Below, one piece after another: positions 24,878 through 32,954 of a stretch of 64,000 nt of DNA. Position 1 is the first letter of the stretch. Each line of letters begins with the position of its first letter. This stretch comes from Anaerolineae bacterium. GTDB lineage: Bacteria > Chloroflexota > Anaerolineae > DRVO01. Location of the stretch: positions 24,713 to 88,712 of the forward strand of contig JABLXR010000027.1 of assembly GCA_013178015.1 (NCBI GenBank), read 5' to 3'. A model generated the notes under the pieces. It was given only the letters and a program-made list of their open reading frames with translations, ran no database searches and was not told the DNA's origin. The translations under genes and the position numbers were made by a program.

Positions 24878-26029
24878 GTGAGAGGTCGCCCTTTGCTGTC
24901 ACTCGTGCTGCTCGTGTCCCTTCTCCTGTTCTCAGTCCTTCCGGCACACGCCAGTGCCCCTGAGGCCGTCAACTGGCTCAAAGCCCAGCAACGTCCGGAC
25001 GGCGGCTTCGGCATGGAGCAGAGCACCCTTTCTGAGACCGCCGAGGTAGTCTACGCCCTGGCTGCTGCGGGCGAGGACCTGACTTCCGTGGCAGTTGGGG
25101 GCAACAGCCCGCTCGACTTCCTGGCCGCCAATGTGGACCAGGCCACTACCGTGGGCGCTCAGGCGAAGGTGGCTCTCGCCTTCACCGCCGCTGGCCGCGA
25201 TGCCTCCGACGTGGATGGCGTCGATCTCATCGGCGTTATCGGGGACAGCCTGGACGCCGAGGGCAAGTTCGGCGGCCCGGAGGCCATCCTCACCGACCAC
25301 CTCTACGCCATGCTGGCTCTGACTTCGGCCGGACAGGAGGTACCTTCTGCAGCGGTGGACTGGCTGGTCGCCCGGCAGGCCCCCAACGGCGGTTGGGCCT
25401 GGAACGCCTCCCCCGACGAGGCCGATACCGACAGCAACACCACCGCCCTGGCGCTGCAGGCGCTAGTGGCCGCCGGCGTCGCCTCCGATGAACTGGCGGT
25501 CACCTCAGCTCTGGAGTACCTGCGCGGCCTCCAGAACGAGGATGGCGGCTTCTGCTATCAGAAGCCCTCGCCCTACGGCACCGACACCGACGCCAACTCC
25601 ACCGCCGTCGTCCTACAGGCGCTGGTGGCGGTGGGCGAGGACCTGGCCGACTGGGTCAGCAGCGAGGGCAACGGGCCCCGGGACGCGCTGGCAGCGCTGC
25701 AGAACCAAAGCGGCGCCTTCGCTTGGCAGGCAGCCTTCCCGGACAACAACCTCCTGGCCACCGCTCAGGCCGTACCGGCGTTGCTCGGACGGCCCTATCC
25801 CATCGCCGTGACCCCGGTCGGGGCGGAACCGCCCGTGGCCGCCATGGAAGCCACGCCCGTCCCCACCGAGACGGCGGCCCCTCTCGAGCCCGCTACCACC
25901 CCGGCTCCCGTCGTCCCCACCACGGGCGGCGTCCTGCCCTCCACCCCGTGGGGGCAGATCCTCATGGTCACCGGGGCGCTTCTCGCCGGCGGAGGCTACC
26001 TCCTGCGCCGGCGACTGGGCCAGCGCTGA
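24878..26029 (+). CDS. surface protein of prenyltransferase-like alpha/alpha repeats, putative cobalamin-binding barrel
   Basis: A signal peptide (LLSLVLLVSLLLFSVLPAHA) leads to about 300 residues of repeated helical hairpins with the QxxDGGF-type signature of prenyltransferase/terpene-cyclase barrels: WLKAQQRPDGGFG, WLVARQAPNGGWAW, YLRGLQNEDGGFCY and ALQNQSGAFAWQ. Animal intrinsic factor and transcobalamin have this alpha6/alpha6 barrel as their first domain. A Thr/Pro-rich linker leads to LPSTPWGQI, a hydrophobic helix and RRRLGQR, an LPxT-like wall or membrane anchor. GTG 24878 follows AGGAGG. Lying first after the cobalamin riboswitch, it is probably a B12 or corrinoid receptor at the cell surface; direct binding is inferred. 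Confidence 0.85.
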   Translation: MRGRPLLSLVLLVSLLLFSVLPAHASAPEAVNWLKAQQRPDGGFGMEQSTLSETAEVVYALAAAGEDLTSVAVGGNSPLDFLAANVDQATTVGAQAKVALAFTAAGRDASDVDGVDLIGVIGDSLDAEGKFGGPEAILTDHLYAMLALTSAGQEVPSAAVDWLVARQAPNGGWAWNASPDEADTDSNTTALALQALVAAGVASDELAVTSALEYLRGLQNEDGGFCYQKPSPYGTDTDANSTAVVLQALVAVGEDLADWVSSEGNGPRDALAALQNQSGAFAWQAAFPDNNLLATAQAVPALLGRPYPIAVTPVGAEPPVAAMEATPVPTETAAPLEPATTPAPVVPTTGGVLPSTPWGQILMVTGALLAGGGYLLRRRLGQR

Positions 26030-26075
26030 GGCTACCATCCATCCGGCCGAACGAGGGGAACCAGAGGACGGGACC

Positions 26076-26942
26076 ATGAGTCAGTCGAGCGCCCTGCCCA
26101 GGACGTGCTGGGCGCGCAACAATCGTAGGGGCGAACCTTGTGTTCGCCTGTGCACCGAGCGGATGAACACAGGGTTCGCCCCTACGGCAGCGGGCCTGGC
26201 TGGGACGAACTCGTGCAGCCAGGCAGGAGCACGCCGCGGGGCGGACGTGCTCCGCCTAATGTTGGTCGCGCTGCTGCTCGTCCTGGCGACGCTCTCACCC
26301 GGCTCCCCGGCGCTAGCTCAGACGCCCTCGTTCGGCAGCGCCGGTCTGATCGTGGAGTACGGGGACGGGCGGGCCGACGTCTTCTGCCTCACCTTGCCTC
26401 GGGAGAGCGTCACCGGAACCGAGCTGCTTCAGCTCAGCGGGCTGCCGGTGGGCATGGCTACAGCAGGGATGGGCACTCAGATTTGCCAGATCGGGGAGGT
26501 CGGCTGCGAGCCCGGCCGCCAGCACTGCTTCTGCCAGTGCCTGGGCACTCCCTGCACCTATTGGACCTACTTCTACTGGAAAGACGCCGCCTGGATCTAC
26601 TCCCCGCTGGGGCCCGGCCTGCGCCAGGTGAGCGATGGCGACGTGGACGCCTGGGTATGGGGCGACGGAACGACGCTCCCAGCCACCCCTGCCGATGCGG
26701 CCTGTGCTCCCTCTGCCAGTGCAGTTCCAACGGCGGCGGTGACCGCCACTGCCACGGCGGCACAGCCTAGCGAGGCCGCCACGGCCACCGTCGCCCCGGC
26801 CCCTCCTTCCGAGGCCAGCCCGGAACGCACCGTCTCTCCTACCGCGGAGCCGGCCGTGGGTACCGGCCTGGCCTGCCCGTCGGCGGTTCTGCTGTTACTG
26901 CCCCTGGGGCTTCTGGGCGCCCTGGCCTGGGCGAGGAGATAG
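26076..26942 (+). CDS. membrane-anchored protein with transcobalamin-like beta domain (DUF4430-type)
   Basis: After a hydrophobic signal segment (LMLVALLLVLATL, then PALAQ), the domain reads GLIVEYGDGRADVFCLTL, SVTGTELLQLSGLP, ICQIGEVGCEPGRQHCFCQC, CTYWTYFYWKDAAWIYSPLG and DGDVDAWVWGDG. This resembles the C-terminal beta domain of transcobalamin (Pfam DUF4430). A Thr/Ala/Pro linker and a C-terminal helix with Arg-Arg anchor it. ATG 26076 has AGAGG seven bases upstream, but a 63-base palindromic repeat (26124-26186) lies between it and the signal segment. Translation could instead begin at GTG 26247 or ATG 26259. With the preceding barrel protein it would supply both halves of a transcobalamin-like B12 binder. 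Confidence 0.82.
   Translation: MSQSSALPRTCWARNNRRGEPCVRLCTERMNTGFAPTAAGLAGTNSCSQAGARRGADVLRLMLVALLLVLATLSPGSPALAQTPSFGSAGLIVEYGDGRADVFCLTLPRESVTGTELLQLSGLPVGMATAGMGTQICQIGEVGCEPGRQHCFCQCLGTPCTYWTYFYWKDAAWIYSPLGPGLRQVSDGDVDAWVWGDGTTLPATPADAACAPSASAVPTAAVTATATAAQPSEAATATVAPAPPSEASPERTVSPTAEPAVGTGLACPSAVLLLLPLGLLGALAWARR
26124..26186. repeat. palindromic repeat GTAGGGGCGAACC inside a coding region
   Basis: CGTAGGGGCGAACCTTGTGT (from 26124) pairs with ACACAGGGTTCGCCCCTACG (26167-26186); 21 of 22 positions of the full arms complement. The element is in frame and uninterrupted by stops, so it either encodes extra residues before the signal sequence or displaces the start of translation. Confidence 0.85.
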
Positions 26943-26946
26943 AGCC

Positions 26947-28005
26947 GTGTTCCATCCGGTGGCCTTGACCTTTTGGGTGGTGGCAGCGGCTGCCGCCGCT
27001 CTGGGGACGCGTAACCCCCTCTATCTGTCGCTACTACTACTGGTCGTCTGGCTCACTTACTCCGCCGCCCGACGCTACAACCCTCGCGCCCGCTGGGGCA
27101 GCATCCTCAAGCTGGGGCTGTGGGTGTGGGGCATCACCATACCCTTCAATGCCCTGTCCTCTCACATTGGACGCTACGTCCTCTTCACCCTCCCCCGCAA
27201 CTGGCCCGTCATCGGAGGGCCGGTGACCGCCGAGGGGGTGCTTTTCGGCTTCCTCAACGGGCTGGCGCTGGTGCTGTTACTCACCACCTTCGCCGCCTTC
27301 AACACTGCTGTGGAGCAGCACGAGCTTCTCCGGCTCGTCCCTTCCGCCTTCTACCACGCAGGCATGATCGCCTCCATCGCCGTCACCTTTGTCCCGGTGA
27401 TGACCGCGACCTTCGAGGACATCCGCCAGGCCCAGACGCTGCGCGGGCACCGCTTTCGCGGCCTGCGCGACCTACTTCCTCTGATCGCGCCCCTGCTGGC
27501 CAGCGCCCTGGAGCGGTCCATCCAGCTGGCCGAGGCGATGGAGGCTCGAGGCTACGGTAGCGGCATTCGGCCCCTGGCCCCCGGACGTAACGCTCTTCTC
27601 CAGATCGGGCTTCTCATCGGGCTGCTGTCCCTCACTGGCGGGCTCTTCGTCCGGGCCTACTACCCCGACGCCCGCTCGCTGGGAGACGCGCTCTCGTTGG
27701 CAGCCGGAGGGGGCATCGCGGCTATCCTCTGGTACCAGGGGCGCAGGGTGCACCGCTCCTACTACCGGGTATGGCGCTGGGATTGGCCGAGCCGGATAGT
27801 GGCCCTTCTGGCAGCAGTCTCGTTCCTGGCTCTGCTCACGGCGAACCGCTGGAGTGCCACCGGGCTGGTCTACTACCCCTATCCCCCGGGCGACCTGCTG
27901 CCGTCGTTCGATCCGCTGCTCGGGATGGCACTGCTGCTGCTGGGGGCGCCGGCAGCGATGTCGGCCCGCTCGTCTGCGCCGGAGGTGGTGCGTGCCGAGT
28001 CGTGA
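26947..28005 (+). CDS. ecfT: ECF transporter transmembrane (energy-coupling) subunit EcfT
   Basis: The 352-residue protein has about seven hydrophobic segments and the two EcfT coupling motifs: AQTLRGHRFRG and AEAMEARGYG, whose Arg residues contact the ATPases. It joins the substrate-binding S component to the ATPase module. GTG 26947 begins five bases after the previous stop. The C-terminal third adds further hydrophobic helices beyond a minimal EcfT of about 265 residues. The ATPase gene overlaps its end. Confidence 0.9.
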   Translation: MFHPVALTFWVVAAAAAALGTRNPLYLSLLLLVVWLTYSAARRYNPRARWGSILKLGLWVWGITIPFNALSSHIGRYVLFTLPRNWPVIGGPVTAEGVLFGFLNGLALVLLLTTFAAFNTAVEQHELLRLVPSAFYHAGMIASIAVTFVPVMTATFEDIRQAQTLRGHRFRGLRDLLPLIAPLLASALERSIQLAEAMEARGYGSGIRPLAPGRNALLQIGLLIGLLSLTGGLFVRAYYPDARSLGDALSLAAGGGIAAILWYQGRRVHRSYYRVWRWDWPSRIVALLAAVSFLALLTANRWSATGLVYYPYPPGDLLPSFDPLLGMALLLLGAPAAMSARSSAPEVVRAES

Positions 28006-29731
28006 CCGGGGGAAGGCGGCTACGCAGGGCCGCCCCTTCGACAGCCCGCCTGCCTGCGAACACGCAGTAGGGGCAGGGCTGCGAGACACGGCTTCGCCGT
28101 GTGCGCTTGCGCCTGCTTCAGGAGTGGTGGGGCATAGCAGAGGCAGCCCCGTTAACCTGCGCCAGGTGACCTACCGCTATCCCGATGCCGACCGCTCGGC
28201 GTTGGAACGGGTGGACTTGGACCTGGGGGAGGGGGAGTTAGCGCTGGTGATGGGCCCCAGCGGCGGCGGCAAGTCCACCCTGCTACGTTGCCTCAACGGA
28301 CTGGTCCCCCACTTCTATGGCGGCGTCTTCTCCGGAAGGGTGAGCGTCTTCGGGCGGGAGCCGGTGGTCCTCGGGCCGCGAGGTATGAGCGACCTGGTGG
28401 GGTTCGTCTTCCAGGACCCGGAGGCGCAGTTCATTGTGGATGACGTGGAGGGAGAGCTCGCCTTCTCCATGGAGGCCCGCGGATACCCCAGAGCCGAGAT
28501 GGTGGAGCGAGTGCGAGAGGTCAGTCGCCAGCTGGGTATCGAGGCCCTCCTGGGGCGCCGGCTCAGCACTCTCTCCGGCGGGCAGCGGCAGAGGGTAGCG
28601 GTAGCCGCCGCCCTGGCCCTGCGCCCCCGGCTGCTGGTGCTGGACGAACCTACCTCTCAGCTGGATCCCATGGCAGCGGATGAGTTGCTGTCCACCCTGG
28701 TACGCCTGAACCGGGAACAGGGCCTTACAGTCCTCCTCTCCGAGCACCGGCTAGAGCGGGTGGTCCCCTACGCCGACCGCATCGTCTACTGCTCCGGGCC
28801 CGGCGGCCCCCTCACCGTAGGCAGTCCACGCCAGGTGCTGCCCCAGGTGCCCCTGGCCCCGCCCGTCGCGGCGTTGGGGCGCCACCTTAGGTGGACTCCT
28901 CTCCCTCTCACGGTGGATGAGGCGCGGCCCTTCGCCCGCGACCTCCCTCCTTCGAACAACGGCCATCGCGCCCATCCGGCTCCCGGTGAGGTACGCTTGG
29001 CCATGCACGGCGTCTGGTACAGTTATCCCGAGGCCACTGCGCTCCGGGGCGTAGACCTAGAGCTGCGGCAGGGAGAGATCCTGGCCCTGCAAGGCCACAA
29101 CGGCGCCGGCAAGACCACCCTGCTAAAGGTCCTGGTGGGGCTGCTCAAGCCCGAGAAGGGAGAAGCCCTGCTCGATGGCGCCAGCGTGGCCGGCCTGGGC
29201 CTGCACCAGGTCATCCGCCGAGTCGGGTTCGTGCCCCAGAGCCCCGGCAGCCTTCTCTTCCAGGACACGGTACGGGCGGAGCTGGAGTTCACCCGTCGCA
29301 GCCATGGCCTACCGGCGCGCGACCCCATGGCGCTGTTGGAGCGGCTCGGCCTGGCCGAATACGCCGACACCTACCCCCGCGACCTGAGCCAGGGGGAACG
29401 GCAGCGGGTCGCCCTGGCCGCCATCCTCGTCGCCGAGCCCGAGATCCTTCTCCTGGACGAGCCCACCTTGGGGCTGGACTACCTGCAGAAGGCGCGGCTG
29501 GTGCAGATACTGCGGGAACTCCGCGATGAGGGGAAGTCGGTCCTCATGGCTACCCACGACGTGGAGCTGGTGGCCGCCTGCGCCGACCGGACGGTCGTCT
29601 TGCAGGACGGCCGTGTCCTCGACTCCGGCCGCCCGGGCGAAGTGATGCTGCGCCACGAAGGGTACGCCTCCCAGATCAGTCGACTCTTCGGCGATGGAGA
29701 GCGCCTGACCGTCGAGGACGTGCTGGCATGA
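27992..29731 (+). CDS. ecfA: ECF transporter ATPase, two EcfA domains fused in one chain
   Basis: The 579-residue protein contains two complete ABC ATPases. Domain 1 has Walker A GPSGGGKST (about residue 88), signature LSGGQRQRV and Walker B LLVLDEPTSQLD. Domain 2 has GHNGAGKTT (about 368), LSQGERQRV and ILLLDEPTLGLD. Many ECF systems use separate EcfA and EcfA'; here they are one polypeptide. GTG 27992 is chosen because GGAGG (27981-27985) precedes it by six bases and it overlaps the EcfT stop. The first roughly 45 residues look unlike an ATPase and may come from an inserted sequence; GTG 28127 near the true domain start is the alternative. Confidence 0.9.
   Translation: MPSRDRGKAATQGRPFDSPPACEHAVGAGLRDTASPCALAPASGVVGHSRGSPVNLRQVTYRYPDADRSALERVDLDLGEGELALVMGPSGGGKSTLLRCLNGLVPHFYGGVFSGRVSVFGREPVVLGPRGMSDLVGFVFQDPEAQFIVDDVEGELAFSMEARGYPRAEMVERVREVSRQLGIEALLGRRLSTLSGGQRQRVAVAAALALRPRLLVLDEPTSQLDPMAADELLSTLVRLNREQGLTVLLSEHRLERVVPYADRIVYCSGPGGPLTVGSPRQVLPQVPLAPPVAALGRHLRWTPLPLTVDEARPFARDLPPSNNGHRAHPAPGEVRLAMHGVWYSYPEATALRGVDLELRQGEILALQGHNGAGKTTLLKVLVGLLKPEKGEALLDGASVAGLGLHQVIRRVGFVPQSPGSLLFQDTVRAELEFTRRSHGLPARDPMALLERLGLAEYADTYPRDLSQGERQRVALAAILVAEPEILLLDEPTLGLDYLQKARLVQILRELRDEGKSVLMATHDVELVAACADRTVVLQDGRVLDSGRPGEVMLRHEGYASQISRLFGDGERLTVEDVLA
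28006..28123. other. atypical in-frame segment at the start of ecfA
   Basis: This segment has no ATPase similarity. It includes GCAGTAGGGGCAGGGCTGCG and a perfect 17-base hairpin ACACGGCTTCGCCGTGT (28086-28102). It begins right after the EcfT stop and remains open in the ATPase frame. It resembles an intergenic repeat insertion like that at 26124-26186, though its ends are not clear. Confidence 0.45.
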
Positions 29732-30501
29732 GGTACCTGAACCACGCCATCCTGCTGGCAGCCAGCCTGCTGGGCGCCGGGTCCCTGCTCCTGCCCTTCT
29801 TCGCTCCGCCAGCGGGCGCGGACCAGGCCGGGCCCATGGCCCACGCGGGGGACGCCCCGGTCATCTTCGTAGCCCTGGTGGTGCTCTGCCTGGGTGCCGT
29901 GGCCGCCAACCTGGCCGGTCGGCAGATGAACTCCAAGGTCATGGCGGTCCTAGGGGTCCTAACCGCCATGAATGCCGTGCTGCGGGCCATCCCCGGCCCG
30001 GGCGGCTTCAGTGCCATCTTCGTGCTCCCCATCCTGACCGGCTACGTCTACGGGTCCACCTTCGGCTTCTTGCTGGGCTCCCTCAGCCTGCTGATCTCGG
30101 CCCTCATCGGTGCCGGCATTGGGCCCTGGTTGCCCTACCAGATGCTCTGTGCCGGGTGGGTGGGTATGATCAGCGGCTGGCTGCCCCATCTGCGCCGGCC
30201 CCAGGCCGAGATGGCCGTATTGATAGGCTGGGGAGTCCTGTCCGGCCTCATCTTCGGCGCCGTCATGAACCTGTGGTTCTGGCCCTTCATCAACGTTCCC
30301 GGCGAGGCGGACCTTTACTGGAGTCCAGGGGCCACCCTGGCCGAGGGACTCCGGCGTTACCTGGCCTTCTACCTGCTGACCTCGGCCTGGTGGGACGCCA
30401 TGCGCGCCGCAGGCAACGCCGTGCTGCTGGCCCTGTTTGGCCGGGCCCTGGTGACCACCCTGCGCCGTTACCAGCGCCGCTTCCAGTTCTCCCTGGGCTG
30501 A
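29728..30501 (+). CDS. ECF transporter S component, CbrT-like (cobalamin)
   Basis: The 257-residue membrane protein has about seven hydrophobic segments with ECF S-component features: LAGRQMNSKVMAVLGVLTAMNAVLR, FVLPILTGYVYGSTFGFLLG, LPYQMLCAGWVGMISGWLP and a late WWDAMRAAGNAVLL. The arrangement matches CbrT, the B12-specific S component, and the cobalamin riboswitch 5 kb upstream agrees. It should bind cobalamin or a corrinoid and topple in the membrane to deliver it. ATG 29728 overlaps the ATPase stop by four bases (ATGA). Confidence 0.85.
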   Translation: MRYLNHAILLAASLLGAGSLLLPFFAPPAGADQAGPMAHAGDAPVIFVALVVLCLGAVAANLAGRQMNSKVMAVLGVLTAMNAVLRAIPGPGGFSAIFVLPILTGYVYGSTFGFLLGSLSLLISALIGAGIGPWLPYQMLCAGWVGMISGWLPHLRRPQAEMAVLIGWGVLSGLIFGAVMNLWFWPFINVPGEADLYWSPGATLAEGLRRYLAFYLLTSAWWDAMRAAGNAVLLALFGRALVTTLRRYQRRFQFSLG

Positions 30502-30580
30502 TACGGGAGAGCAAGAAACGGATTGAGTTGGTGCGGCCGCGTTAGTACAGTGTCGGTCAGCATGCCGTTTGGGAGGTATC

Positions 30581-31420
30581 GTGTCTCAAGTGGATGACTA
30601 CCGGCTGGTGGAACGGGCCATCGGCTACCTGGAGGCCAACTTCATCCGGCAGCCGAGCCTGGCAGAGGTGGCAGCGGCCGTGAACCTGAGCGAGCACCAC
30701 TTTCACAGGCTGTTCCGTCGTTGGGCCGGCATCAGCCCCAAGCGCTTCCTCCAGTTCCTCACCCTCGAGTACGCCAAGGAGCTGCTGCAGGAGTCGCGGG
30801 CGCTGCTTGAGGTGACCTACGAGGCCGGGCTATCCGGCCCGGGCCGACTCCACGACCTATTCGTCACGCTGGAGGCGGTGACCCCGGGCGAATATCGGCG
30901 GCGGGGCGATGGGCTGACGATCGAGTACGGGGTGCATCCTTCTCCCTTCGGCTACTGCCTCTTAGCCGCTACGGAGCGGGGCATCTGCGCCCTGCACTTC
31001 GTCGATGACGGCGACCCGTCCGCGGCTCTGGCAGAGCTCAGGCACACGTGGCCAGGAGCCCGGCTGGTGGAGAGCCCGGAAAGCACCGGGCGGCTGGCCG
31101 AGGCGGCCTTCTCCGGCGACGTGCCTCTGGCCTTGTTCGTCAAGGGCACCAACTTCCAGGTGCAGGTCTGGCGGGCGCTGCTAAGCATCCCTCCCGGCCA
31201 CGTGCTTTCCTACGAGGATGTGGCGGGCATGATCGGCCGCCCGACGGCATCTCGAGCGGTGGGCAACGCCGTGGGCAGCAACCCGGTGGGCTACCTTATC
31301 CCCTGCCACCGGGTGATCCGCAAGACGGGGCGCTTCGGGCACTACGGCGGCGGCCCGCTGCGCAAGCGGGCCATGCTGGGATGGGAGATGGCAGCGCGCG
31401 AGCGCGAGGCCACGGAGTAG
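30581..31420 (+). CDS. Ada-like protein: AraC-type HTH plus O6-methylguanine-DNA methyltransferase
   Basis: The 279-residue protein starts with an AraC-family double HTH (SLAEVAAAVNLSEHHFHRLFRRWAG, about residues 20-100) and ends with a methylated-DNA:cysteine methyltransferase (FQVQVWRALLSIPPGHVLSYEDVA, then active-site PCHRVIRKTG). It removes O6-alkyl groups from guanine by transfer to the PCHRV Cys and may activate transcription. Unlike E. coli Ada it lacks the N-terminal Zn domain with the phosphotriester-accepting Cys. GTG 30581 follows GGGAGG by four bases. Confidence 0.93.
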   Translation: MSQVDDYRLVERAIGYLEANFIRQPSLAEVAAAVNLSEHHFHRLFRRWAGISPKRFLQFLTLEYAKELLQESRALLEVTYEAGLSGPGRLHDLFVTLEAVTPGEYRRRGDGLTIEYGVHPSPFGYCLLAATERGICALHFVDDGDPSAALAELRHTWPGARLVESPESTGRLAEAAFSGDVPLALFVKGTNFQVQVWRALLSIPPGHVLSYEDVAGMIGRPTASRAVGNAVGSNPVGYLIPCHRVIRKTGRFGHYGGGPLRKRAMLGWEMAAREREATE

Positions 31421-31566
31421 CTCGGGCGGCACGCCCTCAGCGCCGCCCCGTTCCAGTCCATGGGAGCACTCGCCGGAGCTCGTCGGCGAGCGCAGGTGCG
31501 CCAGTCCGTCGGTTGGCGTGGGCAGGGCCAACCGGCGACAATGGGTCTGACCGATGGAGGAGGGCC

Positions 31567-31872
31567 ATGCTCGACTTTGACCGTATCCGGGACGAGGTGC
31601 TCGAACTGCTGGGCCCCTACGGGGTCAGGCGCATAGCAGTGTTCGGCTCCGTGGCCCGCGGCGAGGAAGAAGAGGGAAGCGACATTGACATACTGGTCAC
31701 GTTCGAGCGCCCATTGCGCAAGCCTCTGGGGTTTCGCCTAGCGGGGATAGAACAGGAACTGGGAGAGCGCCTCGGGCGTCGCGTGGATCTCATATCTGAG
31801 GAGGCCCTCAGTCCCTACATACGCCCGTACGTTGAAGAGGAAGAAGTAGTGCTCTATGAAGAAGCGAGTTGA
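31567..31872 (+). CDS. mntA: MNT-type minimal nucleotidyltransferase antitoxin
   Basis: The 101-residue protein has the nucleotidyltransferase motif IAVFGSVARGEEEEGSDIDILV (GS followed by DxD). MNT proteins neutralise their partner HEPN RNase, in characterised cases by AMP-ylating it. ATG 31567 has GGAGGAGGG just upstream. Its end overlaps the HEPN gene by 17 bases, the usual order of HEPN-MNT pairs. Confidence 0.88.
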   Translation: MLDFDRIRDEVLELLGPYGVRRIAVFGSVARGEEEEGSDIDILVTFERPLRKPLGFRLAGIEQELGERLGRRVDLISEEALSPYIRPYVEEEEVVLYEEAS

Positions 31873-32218
31873 CGCCGTCTATCTGCATCACATGCTCGAC
31901 GCTGCCCGCGAGATAGACTCCTTCCTCGCCGGCGTATCTGAAGCGCTGTTCTACCAGAACAGGATGCTACAGAGCGCCGTTGCCCACCAGTTGCAGGTCA
32001 TTGGTGAAGCCGCCCGGCAGGTGTCAAGGGAGTTCCAGGCTGAGCATCCAGAGGTGCCTTGGTCGGACATCATCGGTACCAGGCACCGCATCGTGCACGA
32101 CTACCTCAATGTCGACTTGGCGGTAGTGTGGTCGGTGACACAGGAGGACCTGCCGGCGCTGAGAGGCCAGTTGGCCACTATCCTTTCGTCTTTGGAGTCC
32201 GACCCCGATGCGTCTTAG
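31856..32218 (+). CDS. hepT: HEPN-domain ribonuclease toxin (DUF86)
   Basis: The 120-residue helical protein has the DUF86/HepT signature: HHMLDAAREIDSFL, AVAHQLQVIGEAARQVSREF and the catalytic R-x4-H in GTRHRIVHDYLNVD. Such proteins are dimeric RNases controlled by the adjacent MNT protein. It overlaps both the MNT gene upstream and the DUF1638 gene downstream (11 bases). Confidence 0.88.
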   Translation: MKKRVDAVYLHHMLDAAREIDSFLAGVSEALFYQNRMLQSAVAHQLQVIGEAARQVSREFQAEHPEVPWSDIIGTRHRIVHDYLNVDLAVVWSVTQEDLPALRGQLATILSSLESDPDAS

Positions 32219-32954
32219 AGTCATAGCCTGTGAAGTCCTCGCCCGCCCCCTCTACCTGGCGGCCGCATACTCCCCCCACGTGGTGGACTTCGACCTGGTG
32301 GACAAGGGACTGCACAACGAGCCGGACACGCTGCGGAGCGCGCTGCAGCAGCGCATAGACGCCGTGGACGAGTCCCGCTACGATGCCATTGCTCTCGGCT
32401 ACGCCCTGTGCAGCAATTCCACTGCCGGGCTGATGGCGCGGAGGCTGCCTCTGGTGCTACCTCGCGCCCACGACTGCATCACCCTCTACCTGGGTTCCCG
32501 GGCCGCCTACGCCGCCGAGTTCGACGGCCACCCGGGCACTTACTACTACACCGCCGACTACTTCGAGCGGAACTCCGACGGCTCGGTGGCCCTGGGGGCC
32601 ACCAGCGAGGCGGCCTGGCGCCGTTCCTATGAGGAGTACGTGGAGAAGTATGGCGAGGAGAACGCCGCCTATCTCATGGAGGTGTTGGGCGGCTGGCGCC
32701 AACACTACAATCGGGCCGCCTTCATCGCCATGGGCGTGGGCGGCGACCAGCGAGCCGCGGAGGCCGCTCGCCAAGAGGCAGAGAGGAACGGCTGGGCCTT
32801 CGAGCAAGTGCAGGGAGACGACACGTTGCTGCGCAAGCTCATCCACGGCCGGTGGGATGCAGACTTCCTCCAGGTCCCGCCGGGGGAAGCGGTCGCTGTA
32901 ACCTACGACGAAGACATCATCCGTGCCTGCCCGCTGATGACGCGTGATGCGTGA
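32208..32954 (+). CDS. DUF1638-family protein
   Basis: The 248-residue protein opens RLRVIACEVLARPLYLAAAY and has DAIALGYALCSNSTAGLMAR, LVLPRAHDCITLYLGSR and GTYYYTADYFER, the conserved Cys/His-bearing pattern of DUF1638. The family often occurs near corrinoid methyltransferases in anaerobes, but its chemistry is not established. Its start lies in the HEPN gene, which may be fortuitous. The TGA stop is provided by the first unit of the TGATRCG repeat that follows. Confidence 0.85.
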   Translation: MRLRVIACEVLARPLYLAAAYSPHVVDFDLVDKGLHNEPDTLRSALQQRIDAVDESRYDAIALGYALCSNSTAGLMARRLPLVLPRAHDCITLYLGSRAAYAAEFDGHPGTYYYTADYFERNSDGSVALGATSEAAWRRSYEEYVEKYGEENAAYLMEVLGGWRQHYNRAAFIAMGVGGDQRAAEAARQEAERNGWAFEQVQGDDTLLRKLIHGRWDADFLQVPPGEAVAVTYDEDIIRACPLMTRDA

